NCBI RefSeq assembly: GCF_004216895.1
Contig: NZ_SGXE01000002.1
Location: 558,001 to 622,000, forward strand
DNA length: 64,000 nucleotides
Origin: Aquimarina brevivitae
Lineage (GTDB): Bacteria > Bacteroidota > Bacteroidia > Flavobacteriales > Flavobacteriaceae
Direction: 5' to 3'
The stretch's first letter is position 1, and each line of letters begins with the position of its first letter. The notes beneath the pieces are model-generated. The model searched no databases. It was not told where the DNA came from and worked only from the letters and a program-made list of their open reading frames with translations. Below are positions 19,801-28,719 of this stretch, in pieces. The translations under genes and the position numbers were made by a program.

Positions 19801-22800
19801 ATCCAGTTTTAAGATTGGAGCTATTGAATATAAAGACCAAAGCCCTTGTGGGGGAAATACATTTACAGGGTACCAAAGTGATATAAAATACTATGAGGAT
19901 GTTTATACCAATAACACCATACAAAAAGCAATTATTGGTTTTCCCACAGTATCATCAGGTAATATCTTATATAAAGTAGGGACTATTGATATTGAAGCTC
20001 CATCTGGGGGAGAAGAATATAAAGCGGACGGAGATTATGAAGACTTTGATTTTCTGGCTAGCAAATTAGACGAGGTTACTAAGTTTAATGAGATAGGTGC
20101 AAAATACGAACCAGCATTAGATGTAGATGTTAAACAATTCATACTAGATAATATCCAAAGCCAAGGTTTTGATGGCACCTCAAACTATAACAATGATGCC
20201 TACGTATACATCCATGCTACACAATTACAAAAGTATGAGGTTTTAAAGGGATGTTTCAAGACAGGTGTTCCCGGCGAAATGCTCCGATACATTACACAAA
20301 AAGTAAGTGTATATGCAGGTATGGCTGAAGGAGATGTAGTGATAGATGAACGAGTTTTTAGGGATTCCTATGAACCAAATGCAGAAAGAGAGAATCGAAA
20401 TGCCTTAATCGATCATTGGAAAGCGTATGATGTAAACTACTATCCTATGATTGCAAAAGCAATCAAAGAATTTACAATACCTGAAGATGCATCGGCCTCT
20501 GATATTATTGAACTTTTTAAGAATGCTACAAGGTTTAATCAAACATATACCGATAACTGGGATTGTTTTTGGGAAGCATTGGACATTAAATACAGAAAAC
20601 AAATTATCAAAACTCTTGCGGAAGATGGTTTTGTGTTTGAAGGCTATTATGACTTGAGTAGTGATTCAGAACACTTGTTGCTTAAGCTATTTAAAACCAA
20701 TAAGGTTGAGGATAGACAAGAATTACTTGATTTTATCAATAACTATAAATATCTAGAATATATACTTACTGCTCTTGACTATAATGATATGGCGGGTCCT
20801 TTTGTAAAGGAAGTGTACAATTGGCTGGTAGAACTAAAACCGCAGTATTATAATAACACCAATGAGACAGAAAAAAGGTACTTAGAGTTTACTCCTTGGT
20901 TTAATAACAGTGTAGCTTTTGATGCTTCTGGCAGTAATAACTATAATGATGTTGATTCATTTATGTTGTATGGTGCAAATTGGTTTGATCTTGCCGAAGA
21001 AGTTGAGTCGAGTGATTTCCGTTCAACTTTTAATGATAGTGAAGATGGTTCTTTGGATTTTTACCATAAAATATTTGAACGTCAAGAAAATGGATTTACA
21101 GAAAAATTTGCTGTTTTTAGAGGAAATCATCAACCATTTGACCCCGTATTTGTTTATCTAGGTGATGATAAATTCAAGGAATTTGACGATGGTTTAAATA
21201 AGGACAGCTATGCGATCGTACCTTCTATTTATCTGCATTGGTTGCTCAATGCAAGAAGAGATAAACTAAATGAAACTGCATTTAGAGTAGGTATGAATGG
21301 ACTTGCTATTGCCCTGGCTCCCTTTACTGCTGGAGGTTCTTCAGCATTTTTGATCATTGAAGTATCAGCAGCGTCATTGGACATCTACATGGCGCTTAAT
21401 GAAGATGAAATAAGAGAGAAATATGGTGACAATGCCATTACATTTTGGAATGCGACCTACGGACTTTATAATTTATATGCTGCAGGTAGAGGGTTTGGAG
21501 AGTTTTTTAAGATCAATGCCAGACAACAAAGCAATGGTATAGTTAAGATTTCTTCTGTTCAATTACGCTTAGATCAATTAGATGAATTAGCAACAAATCT
21601 CATAAATGCCGATAACCTTCAGGATAAACTAGAGTTTTTAGAAAATATTGAAAAATATTTAAAAATTCTTAGAGCAGATACTTTTGCCAATGTAGCCCAT
21701 AAAAAGCAAATGTTTGAAAAACTGCTAGAGGTAAGATTAAAGGTTGAAAAAACATTAGGAGAGTTCTCGAACATCATTATCGATAATGCCAACTTAGTAG
21801 TAACCAGAGCTGACGGAACCAATCTTTCATTAGGTAAGATCGATTTTATAGATGATAACCCTACGTTAATAGAGAATATCCGGTTTTTAAATCCTGGAGA
21901 AGTTTCATCAACTAGACTTGTGGCACAATTTAAAGATATAGGCTTTGTCGAAAATGGGCTTCATAAAGTGGGTGCCATGGAGATTTTAGAAGATGTTGCA
22001 CTACCAGGACAATTTTATGTGAGATTCTTAAACGCTACCGAGAACTTTTTCAATTCAGGTGCTGCATTACGATCATATTTAAGTTCACTTGGTGAAATAC
22101 CTCAAGGGATAAATTTAGAAACTAACCTGTATCGTTCTCTAAGTAAAGCTTCAGAAGCGAATTATGGAACTACCCCAATTACCATAACACCACATACGGT
22201 ATATAGTTCATGGGGAAGATACGATCTTGATGGTGAGGAAAATGCATTGTATTTAAGTGAAACACTAGCCGGAAATAAACAAGAAATAGCAGCCTATGGG
22301 GCTTGGGATGATTTTAACCAATATAGGTTTACCAATATCAATCTTACTAATTTCCTAGACCTAACAAATGAGAATGTATTAAATAAACTAAAGGTGTCAA
22401 GAGAGCAATTATTGTTACTAGATGCTTCCGGTGATAAAAGTATTATGTATGAGTTCACAAATGTGATTGCTTCTTGGGCCAGGCAGAATGGATTTTCTGG
22501 AATAATAGCTCCAGGTGCACGGGGAAGGCAAGATTACAAAAATATTATATTATTTACCAATGATGCGATCAAGAGCAAACCTTGGTTTAAAATTGATAAA
22601 CTACAATCAAAATTAGTTTCAAGAGGGTTATCAGAGCCTCATGCAGAGGAGGTCGTTTGGATAGCACAAAAGCTAGATGAAAAAATTGGAGCAAACAATC
22701 TAAATGAAAATGTTAATTATTTGTTCTCAGATCTGATTGATGAATTGTCATCCAATAATAATTTTAAAAACCCAGAAGATATTTTGAGTTGGATTGATAC

Positions 22801-23311
22801 TGATGAAGTTGCTAGGGTAATAGTTACAGAGAATATTAACGATATTCCTAATTCAGTTCAAATGGTGCTAAACCAATTAAATGAAATTCAAGAAGGTGTA
22901 AAGTATTTAAGACAAGGCGAAGAAATAACAATATCAAAAATGCATCCTGGAAACTATGAATTAGATGTAACAATAGAATCAGGAAGTAACAAAGGTATTA
23001 TTGAATGTAAAAGACTTTCAGGTGATAATGTACAGCGATTATTAAAAGCAATTAGCGAAAAATTTACTAAGGATAATAAACTTTCTCCAGAATTGAAGAG
23101 TAACTATCCAAAACATATAGGTCAATTAAAAATTGATGGAGCTACAAATGTGGTAAGTGAAATTCAAAATGCTAATGCCCAGCAGTTTATAAACTTTATA
23201 AAGACTAATCAATTGGATTCCAATTTAACAATAGATGAACTAAAGGTGGTTGACGAATTACATGTAATTAACAACACTGGTAGGTTTGTAATCTATAGAT
23301 CCGATTGGTAA
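16892..23311 (+). CDS. Giant secreted polymorphic-toxin-like protein (beta/FN3 region, HELGH protease-like module, RES-like and PD-(D/E)XK-like C-terminus)
   Basis: This 2139-residue protein has a signal peptide (to about residue 22). The region 23-280 resembles the TANFOR-type N-terminus seen in Bacteroidota surface proteins. An FN3 domain follows (about 283-375). A zinc-metalloprotease-like motif is at 845-856 (HELGHGVFGLRH: His845, Glu846, His849, His856) with a Met-turn-like LMDY at 871-874. A RES-like domain lies at about 1735-1890 (LYRSLSKA, WGRYDLDG, ALYLSET, YKNIILF). The last about 130 residues carry a nuclease signature: Asp2025 (YELDV), Glu2038 and Lys2040 (IIECKR), i.e. D-x12-ExK. 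RES domains are NAD-consuming toxins in known toxin-antitoxin pairs, and PD-(D/E)XK domains cut DNA or RNA. It lacks a T9SS sorting tail because the toxin is at the end. The immunity-like gene follows immediately. Confidence 0.75.
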   Translation: MTQLIKLIITLGIAMLSVCGYGQLFPVQVTPQNIPPNPIYLSDYSNTNVLSDRLKVQLVLNDLSVSDLQVRLKVYIQGEGINAQSNDFVVGAPPLTLEGGRPLQLGSVDLAPYFEFQNLSGITPATYANVLPEGIYNFCYEVYDEFTGMRLSEKTCASFVLFQNDPPLLSLPFNDATIEQQDIYNILFQWTPRAVNVSNVKYEFTLVQIFDNYVDPQAAFLSSQPIFQTVVSQNSFLYDANYPPLLGGYKYAWRVRAFAAQGAEEIGVFKNQGNSEIWTFNYIAPCNAPSNIYEETITKTSAKINWSGDTEHLDYTLSYREKDAESNWYVLHTPREYLSLNSLRPGTTYQYKVAGNCELGGYEYAPLKEFTTTEEQTGDDTVTVCNVTSDAVDLSNETLLTRLLLNDLFFAGDFPITVVELTSNTSPFSGKGYVGIPWLDLPKVGVQFEGIQINTDFKLVQGSVVTTYDADWGNIGFIDDYLEFLEEDNDLNHIEVTFVVQEIEVNTENGTITVTGTNGVEVEYPIGDDYTIVDSNGTVHHVDDQGNVTEGGTVSDNGGIDADSVGGFDTNGNIEQLSAAGITVVFELSGKYAFDKIPSNERSALQHQYSTITTPDGETYDIIHKAIIQGQSDIIKGRITTENEALISRLEFKNKDGIVVNHQIDGNTVELSLKGNFGYETESIYAVVKPEEGTNQGQTIAGVFRLSHLSQKEVNVTIVSINGANIPSNIQDRLNEVYGSAAVKFVVSQDANVNIDSSVWGNDRIDVGNSGWFAHYTDDQAAIKEVYKSQRGIKEDQYYLFVTDELPSRPVAGFMPLKGQYGFIFNSAQSGSEEEKGDPADVMAHELGHGVFGLRHPFSEYNTSQSATPWLMDYASGMQLNHMDWKKMHNPDFELYLFQDDEEGEAAIVVNLEGLAEFANPDGTYTFLSRSGKPITLPEDISEVVFSTGDSKSCTQGGTDKFRIYPFGTLSSFKIGAIEYKDQSPCGGNTFTGYQSDIKYYEDVYTNNTIQKAIIGFPTVSSGNILYKVGTIDIEAPSGGEEYKADGDYEDFDFLASKLDEVTKFNEIGAKYEPALDVDVKQFILDNIQSQGFDGTSNYNNDAYVYIHATQLQKYEVLKGCFKTGVPGEMLRYITQKVSVYAGMAEGDVVIDERVFRDSYEPNAERENRNALIDHWKAYDVNYYPMIAKAIKEFTIPEDASASDIIELFKNATRFNQTYTDNWDCFWEALDIKYRKQIIKTLAEDGFVFEGYYDLSSDSEHLLLKLFKTNKVEDRQELLDFINNYKYLEYILTALDYNDMAGPFVKEVYNWLVELKPQYYNNTNETEKRYLEFTPWFNNSVAFDASGSNNYNDVDSFMLYGANWFDLAEEVESSDFRSTFNDSEDGSLDFYHKIFERQENGFTEKFAVFRGNHQPFDPVFVYLGDDKFKEFDDGLNKDSYAIVPSIYLHWLLNARRDKLNETAFRVGMNGLAIALAPFTAGGSSAFLIIEVSAASLDIYMALNEDEIREKYGDNAITFWNATYGLYNLYAAGRGFGEFFKINARQQSNGIVKISSVQLRLDQLDELATNLINADNLQDKLEFLENIEKYLKILRADTFANVAHKKQMFEKLLEVRLKVEKTLGEFSNIIIDNANLVVTRADGTNLSLGKIDFIDDNPTLIENIRFLNPGEVSSTRLVAQFKDIGFVENGLHKVGAMEILEDVALPGQFYVRFLNATENFFNSGAALRSYLSSLGEIPQGINLETNLYRSLSKASEANYGTTPITITPHTVYSSWGRYDLDGEENALYLSETLAGNKQEIAAYGAWDDFNQYRFTNINLTNFLDLTNENVLNKLKVSREQLLLLDASGDKSIMYEFTNVIASWARQNGFSGIIAPGARGRQDYKNIILFTNDAIKSKPWFKIDKLQSKLVSRGLSEPHAEEVVWIAQKLDEKIGANNLNENVNYLFSDLIDELSSNNNFKNPEDILSWIDTDEVARVIVTENINDIPNSVQMVLNQLNEIQEGVKYLRQGEEITISKMHPGNYELDVTIESGSNKGIIECKRLSGDNVQRLLKAISEKFTKDNKLSPELKSNYPKHIGQLKIDGATNVVSEIQNANAQQFINFIKTNQLDSNLTIDELKVVDELHVINNTGRFVIYRSDW

Positions 23312-23331
23312 GTAAACCGAATAACACAGGT

Positions 23332-23850
23332 ATGAAAACATTAATCACAAATAAAAAATATCACCAGTACAAGGAATATCCAGATGGAAGTGGAGGAAAG
23401 CAAAGGTATGATGCTACTACGATGGATATAGTGCATTACTTAGAAAAATATTATGCAGAGCCAAATTTATTTCAGTGGAATCAATTTAATAGCACTTTTG
23501 TCGATCCTGCTTTTAGAATGACTTCATTGGATTATGGGGCTTATGTAAAAGAATTGAAGATTCCATACGGGTTCAATTTTGATCATGGTTCATTACAAGA
23601 AAATTACAAAAGAGTTTTAAGGGAAAATATTGAAGAAGAGGAACTATCCAGGTTTTTTGCCTACTTCATAAGCTGCGATTATCTGAAGAAAAAGCAAATA
23701 AATTTTGAACAATGGTTGCAAATGAAAGACTGGATAAATCCTGGTGTAAGTGATTATAACCTAAGTATCATTGAATTATTACAAATAAATAGAGGAGAAA
23801 ATTTTTTAAAAGTGCATTTAATGAATATACCAATATTCAAAATGTTTTAA
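23332..23850 (+). CDS. Candidate immunity protein for the upstream toxin
   Basis: This 172-residue protein starts at ATG 23332. A TTG at 23305 would overlap the toxin gene by 7 bp. It is cytoplasmic: no signal peptide and no membrane helix. The sequence is aromatic-rich and charged (MKTLITNKKYHQYKEY, KELKIPYGFNFDHG, ENIEEEELSRFFAYF). I do not recognise a family. Its place directly after a C-terminal nuclease-like toxin domain, with a 20-bp gap and same strand, is the standard layout of polymorphic toxin/immunity pairs, so I infer an immunity role. The next giant gene starts 18 bp later. Confidence 0.55.
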   Translation: MKTLITNKKYHQYKEYPDGSGGKQRYDATTMDIVHYLEKYYAEPNLFQWNQFNSTFVDPAFRMTSLDYGAYVKELKIPYGFNFDHGSLQENYKRVLRENIEEEELSRFFAYFISCDYLKKKQINFEQWLQMKDWINPGVSDYNLSIIELLQINRGENFLKVHLMNIPIFKMF

Positions 23851-23868
23851 AATATCATAGTCATCATA

Positions 23869-26800
23869 ATGAAAAAAATACACATCTACATCTTTACCTT
23901 ATTGCTTTCAGCAGTGGCATTAGCCAATGGAGGCAATAACAAAGGGGGCGATAAAAAAGAGCGAGCTCCAAAAACAAGAACATTTGCAGTAGAACCAGCG
24001 ACATCTGCTATTAAGATGACCACCACTACACCCACAGTAGGAGCAAACAAAGCTACTCCCACGTCTATGGTATTGCAATCGCGTACGTTCAAATCGCTAG
24101 ATGCAAAAATGGGCACATCATTAATGACCCAAGTGTCCAAAGCAGGGGAATTTACCGAAGCCTATATCAATAACAATTTTCCAGTTGATGACGAGGCTAA
24201 TGAGAATCTTGCGATGGCAATTGCTACATTCAATGAACTTAATAAAACTGGTAATTATGTGGATGAAATATCCTCAGATAACCTTATCGAGTTTCCGGTA
24301 GGCCTTAAAAAAACAATTAATAATGTTACGTATAGCGTAGGGATTTTAAAAGCAACCTTAAAGCCTACCTATACAGAGCTTACCATTTTTGTAAGAGTGA
24401 TTTTACCAGAGCTCGATGAGCAAGGCAATCAAAAACAATTATTCTTTGGAGCAGATGGGGTAAGACTTTCTACTAGCGGAGGTTTTGATGGAGAATGGAA
24501 CCTGGTGCTGTTAGGGGATTTTGTCTTTGGTATCAACGGAGGTAATGGATTGGTTGCTTTAAAAGGTGGTTTAAACATGGAGAGTGGTGCTATCGCCAAT
24601 AAATCCTATGCTACTATTGACTGTAATGGATTTAGAGAACTGCATTTAGAGGCAGAGGTGCAATTTTCTCGTAATATGCTAGAGCCTTTAAAAGAAGATT
24701 ATACCGTAGATAATTCAAAACCATATCCTGCCCCTAATCAAGACCGACTAAAAAGAGTAACAGGAGCGTTTGAAGTGACCGTAGCGGATTGGAATGACAT
24801 CTTAGTTGAGGTTTCTTTACCTCGTTTTCAAATGACCTCTTTTAAAGGGCTGGCTTTTGAAGTGGATACCGCAGTTTTTGATTTTAGCGATACCAGAAAG
24901 TCACAGGATATGACATTTCCACCGGGCTATGAACAGTATTTGGTGGATGGCAATCAAGAAGCTTGGAGAGGTGTGTTTCTTAAAAGAATAAACGTGGTTT
25001 TACCCCCAGAATTTGAAAAAAAGAATACCACAGATCGGGTAAAATTTACAGCTACCAACTTACTCATTGACGGGATGGGAGTTTCAGGGGATTTTAACGT
25101 ACAAAATATACTACCAATCGATCAAGGTAAAGCAGATAAGTGGCAGTTCTCTGTAGATGGTTTTGAGGCTACTATTATGGCCAATTCCGTTACAGCTGCT
25201 GGATTTAGTGGAAAAATTGTTTTGCCAGTTTCAAAAGAAGTTACGGCCAATGAAGTAGAACAAGGGGCTAATTTGGATAACAGAGTATTGTCCTATACCG
25301 GTAGCTTTAACCCAGTAGAACAGCAATATACCTTACGTGTCACTCCAATTAGTGATATTAATTTTGATTTATGGAATGCAAAAACCACTCTAGCAGAAAA
25401 CTCCTATGTAGAATTAGCAGTGATAGATGGTAAGTTTAGGCCCAAAGCTTTATTGCATGGTAAAATGCATATCACCGATGAGGTAGAATTAGCAGACGGA
25501 AAGCCAGTAGTAGATTTCCCGGAGGTAACTTTTGATAATTTACAATTACAAACCGTAATACCGTACCTAACCGTAAACTCTTTGGGATATTCCGGTAAGG
25601 TTGAGATGGCAGGTTTCCCGGTAACCTTATCCGATATTAATCTAACTGCTTCGCCAACTAATGCTACATTATCATTTGATATCGCAGTAAATCTTATGGA
25701 GAATAATATAAGTGGTGAAACAGGATTGAAGATCAAAGGTGATTTTGCGGAAAATGAAGGAATTCAAAAATGGCAGTTTAGGCAATTAGAAATCGATGAA
25801 ATTGCCGTTGAAGCGAATTTAGGAGGCGTAGCTTTTGCCGGATCTATTGAGATTATGGAAGATGACCCTACCTATGGAGATGGTTTTAGAGGAAGTGTAC
25901 AGGCATCTTTTAAAGGATTAGAAGGAATAACAGTATCTACAACAGTATTATTTGGTAAAACAGACTTTAGATACTGGTATGTAGATGGATTGGTAAGCAA
26001 TTTAAACATCCAGACGGGAACTCCTTTTAAAATCACCGGATTTGGAGGAGGCGCCTATTATAAAATGCGAAGAGATACGTTTGGTACTGCCAATAATTTA
26101 TCAGGGATGAGTTATGAGCCTGATGCAGAAACTGGCTTAGGAGTTAAAGCCTCATTGCTATATGCTAATGCATCTAGCGCAAGAGTGTTCAATGGGTCAT
26201 TAGGTTTTGACATTGCTTTTAACTCCTCTGCTGGAGGGATCAATAGAATAAGCTACTTTGGCGAAGGGCATGTGATGCAAGATGTGGATATAAGTGATCC
26301 TCTTGATAAATTAAAAGAAGATCTTCTCACCATTGCTAATGAGGAATTACAATTTGATAATGCCGAATTGGAGGAATTAAAACAAAATGCACTCATTGAA
26401 GTGGCTAAACAAGTCTATCCGGCGAATGTCGAAGGTAAAGCTGGGATGCATGCTTATGCCGCTATGGAATTTGATTTTAACGCCAATACCATACACGGCG
26501 AATATGATTTATATATAGACGTTTTAGGCGGTTTGTTTGAAGGAATAGGAGAGAATAAACGGGCAGGCTATGCAGTACTTCATTTTGGATCCAGTTTAAG
26601 TGAACCGTGGTATATCTATATGGGAACTCCAACAGATCCAATGGGGATTAAATTTGGAGTAGGTCCTTTATCGATTGAGAGTGATGGTTATTTTATGGTA
26701 GGTCACGATATCCCTGATGCCGCTCAGGTACCTGCAACGGTTGCCCGTTTATTAGGAGAAGATGCCGATAGGCTGAATCATATGCGAGATGAAAATGCAT

Positions 26801-28719
26801 TAAGTCAGGGTCGAGGATTTGCATTTGGTACTAATTTTAGTATGGATACCGGAAATATGCGGTTTTTAGCCTTTTTTGCGCGCTTTGAGGCAGGAATTGG
26901 TTTCGATATTATGGTAAGAGATTATGGAGAGGCGGCTTGCTCAGGTAGTGGTCAGGTAGGAATTAACGGTTGGTATACTAGTGGTCAAGCCTATGCCTAT
27001 TTACAGGGAAAGCTAGGGATCAGAGTAAAATTGCTGTTTAAAAAGAAAAACGTAACCATTTTATCTGGTAGTGCGGCGGTATTGTTACAAACAAAATTTC
27101 CAAACCCTTCTTGGTTTAAAGGGTATTTAAAAGGTGAATTCAGGGTGCTTGGAGGACTCGTCAGAGGAAGGTTTAAACTTAAAATAGAATTGGGTGAACA
27201 ATGTGATTTTATAAATGAGGCACCACTAGATGGATTGAAAATTATAGCCGATGTCAATCCAGCGGATAACGCAGCCAATGTAGATGTATTTACGGTACCT
27301 CAGGTAGGATTCAATATGAAAATCTTTGATCCCACCAGAATGAATGATCCCACCAAGTCTATTTTCGAATTTGAAGATGATGAAGGAATAGCTAAATACA
27401 GAATTGATTTGGCTGATTTTCAATTTACTAATGCTGGAAGCCCCGTAGCTGGAGAAGTAACCTGGAATGAAACCAGAGATTTGTTAAGTTTTACGCCTAC
27501 TGAGGTATTACCTGCGGAGACGTCACTAGAATTATCTGTAAGCGTACGCTTCAAGAAATGGCAAAATGAGAACTGGATAGATGTGATGCAAGATGGTCAA
27601 CTGGCGATGGAATCAGAAACTAAAACATTTACCACAGGATTGGCACCAACATCCATTCCCCTGCGTAATATTACCTACAGTTACCCGGTTATTGATCAAC
27701 AGTATTTTTATAAAAATGAATACGATAAAGCCTATGTGAAGTTAAATCAGGGGCAGGCCTATTTATTTGATTCCCTTGATGGGTATACCTTTAGAGCCTT
27801 ATTTGAAACCGATATTTCTAGCGAAGAATCTTCAGTTTCCTATGACGTAGCAGATAAAATGGTAATTATTCCACTACCTGCTAATATAAGTAATTCAACA
27901 GCATATAGGTTACGTATCGAAAGTGTGCCACCAGAGGATTTGGAATCACAAACTTCTGAATTAACGGAGAGTTACGTTGAGCAAGACTTTGGTGATGAAA
28001 ATGAGGTAGCAGTAAGGAATTCTAGTATTACAGGGACAGCAACCAACGTTGAAGTCATCGAGATATTGGAGTATGAGTTCGATACAAGTGAGTATAATAC
28101 GTTTGAAGAAAAAATAGCCGCTAAACAAGTTACTAGTCATATTTTAGAACTTATTGCACCTGATGTTGATGCATTGCAAGCTGAGGTGGTAGATTCAGAA
28201 CCCTTTGAATTAGTAGAATTAATAGGGGGTAGGTTTACGGATCATAAAGCTTTGGTAGCTATTGAAGCTTCTATTTCTAACCCGTATTATCAGGATGAAG
28301 TACATCCATTAATCTACCAGGGGTACCCTTTAGAAAATAGATTTACGGTAAATCGTGATCCAGCCATATTAGGTATTCCTCCTACCAGAGCAGTTCAATT
28401 ACTAACTACTTATGTAAGCTATTTAGAAAATGATCCGGAGGCTGATTTGTTAAGGAAGCATTTCCCTTATAGATACCATCTACCGTTTTATTTCAAACAA
28501 GACTACTTTGAAATCAGGAGTAAGATTGTTAATGCCTATTCTTCTGATCCTGAATTATATGCGGACCAAATTGCTTTATATGATTATATCATCAACGGCA
28601 CATTCCCGTATTTTAAACCAGGGGATTATCAAACCAATGTTTCTTACAAATTACCTGGTGGTATCCCAGGATCAAGTAAAGTATTCACTTTTAATAAAGT
28701 CAATCATTTTGAAAACTAA
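23869..28719 (+). CDS. Giant secreted beta-rich protein of the operon (1616 residues)
   Basis: The signal peptide (MKKIHIYIFTLLLSAVALA) is followed by a low-complexity Gly/Asn/Lys stretch. The region about 100-1110 is one long array of beta segments with repeated patterns such as GFSGKIVLP and AGFPVTLSDINLT, reminiscent of AsmA-like or long tail-fibre beta structures, but I cannot name the family. A bacterial Ig-like (Big_5-type) segment appears at about 1120-1220 (IIADVNPADNAANVDVFTVP). The C-terminus (about 1490-1616) is partly helical. No T9SS sorting tail is visible. The last 11 bases overlap the next gene's TTG start, indicating translational coupling. It probably works with the neighbouring surface proteins. 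Confidence 0.65.
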   Translation: MKKIHIYIFTLLLSAVALANGGNNKGGDKKERAPKTRTFAVEPATSAIKMTTTTPTVGANKATPTSMVLQSRTFKSLDAKMGTSLMTQVSKAGEFTEAYINNNFPVDDEANENLAMAIATFNELNKTGNYVDEISSDNLIEFPVGLKKTINNVTYSVGILKATLKPTYTELTIFVRVILPELDEQGNQKQLFFGADGVRLSTSGGFDGEWNLVLLGDFVFGINGGNGLVALKGGLNMESGAIANKSYATIDCNGFRELHLEAEVQFSRNMLEPLKEDYTVDNSKPYPAPNQDRLKRVTGAFEVTVADWNDILVEVSLPRFQMTSFKGLAFEVDTAVFDFSDTRKSQDMTFPPGYEQYLVDGNQEAWRGVFLKRINVVLPPEFEKKNTTDRVKFTATNLLIDGMGVSGDFNVQNILPIDQGKADKWQFSVDGFEATIMANSVTAAGFSGKIVLPVSKEVTANEVEQGANLDNRVLSYTGSFNPVEQQYTLRVTPISDINFDLWNAKTTLAENSYVELAVIDGKFRPKALLHGKMHITDEVELADGKPVVDFPEVTFDNLQLQTVIPYLTVNSLGYSGKVEMAGFPVTLSDINLTASPTNATLSFDIAVNLMENNISGETGLKIKGDFAENEGIQKWQFRQLEIDEIAVEANLGGVAFAGSIEIMEDDPTYGDGFRGSVQASFKGLEGITVSTTVLFGKTDFRYWYVDGLVSNLNIQTGTPFKITGFGGGAYYKMRRDTFGTANNLSGMSYEPDAETGLGVKASLLYANASSARVFNGSLGFDIAFNSSAGGINRISYFGEGHVMQDVDISDPLDKLKEDLLTIANEELQFDNAELEELKQNALIEVAKQVYPANVEGKAGMHAYAAMEFDFNANTIHGEYDLYIDVLGGLFEGIGENKRAGYAVLHFGSSLSEPWYIYMGTPTDPMGIKFGVGPLSIESDGYFMVGHDIPDAAQVPATVARLLGEDADRLNHMRDENALSQGRGFAFGTNFSMDTGNMRFLAFFARFEAGIGFDIMVRDYGEAACSGSGQVGINGWYTSGQAYAYLQGKLGIRVKLLFKKKNVTILSGSAAVLLQTKFPNPSWFKGYLKGEFRVLGGLVRGRFKLKIELGEQCDFINEAPLDGLKIIADVNPADNAANVDVFTVPQVGFNMKIFDPTRMNDPTKSIFEFEDDEGIAKYRIDLADFQFTNAGSPVAGEVTWNETRDLLSFTPTEVLPAETSLELSVSVRFKKWQNENWIDVMQDGQLAMESETKTFTTGLAPTSIPLRNITYSYPVIDQQYFYKNEYDKAYVKLNQGQAYLFDSLDGYTFRALFETDISSEESSVSYDVADKMVIIPLPANISNSTAYRLRIESVPPEDLESQTSELTESYVEQDFGDENEVAVRNSSITGTATNVEVIEILEYEFDTSEYNTFEEKIAAKQVTSHILELIAPDVDALQAEVVDSEPFELVELIGGRFTDHKALVAIEASISNPYYQDEVHPLIYQGYPLENRFTVNRDPAILGIPPTRAVQLLTTYVSYLENDPEADLLRKHFPYRYHLPFYFKQDYFEIRSKIVNAYSSDPELYADQIALYDYIINGTFPYFKPGDYQTNVSYKLPGGIPGSSKVFTFNKVNHFEN

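Noticed and set aside
28508..28708. Extra 67-codon N-terminus for the FN3 protein
   Set aside because: It overlaps the end of the preceding gene in another frame and would bury the signal peptide. TTG 28709 explains the start better.
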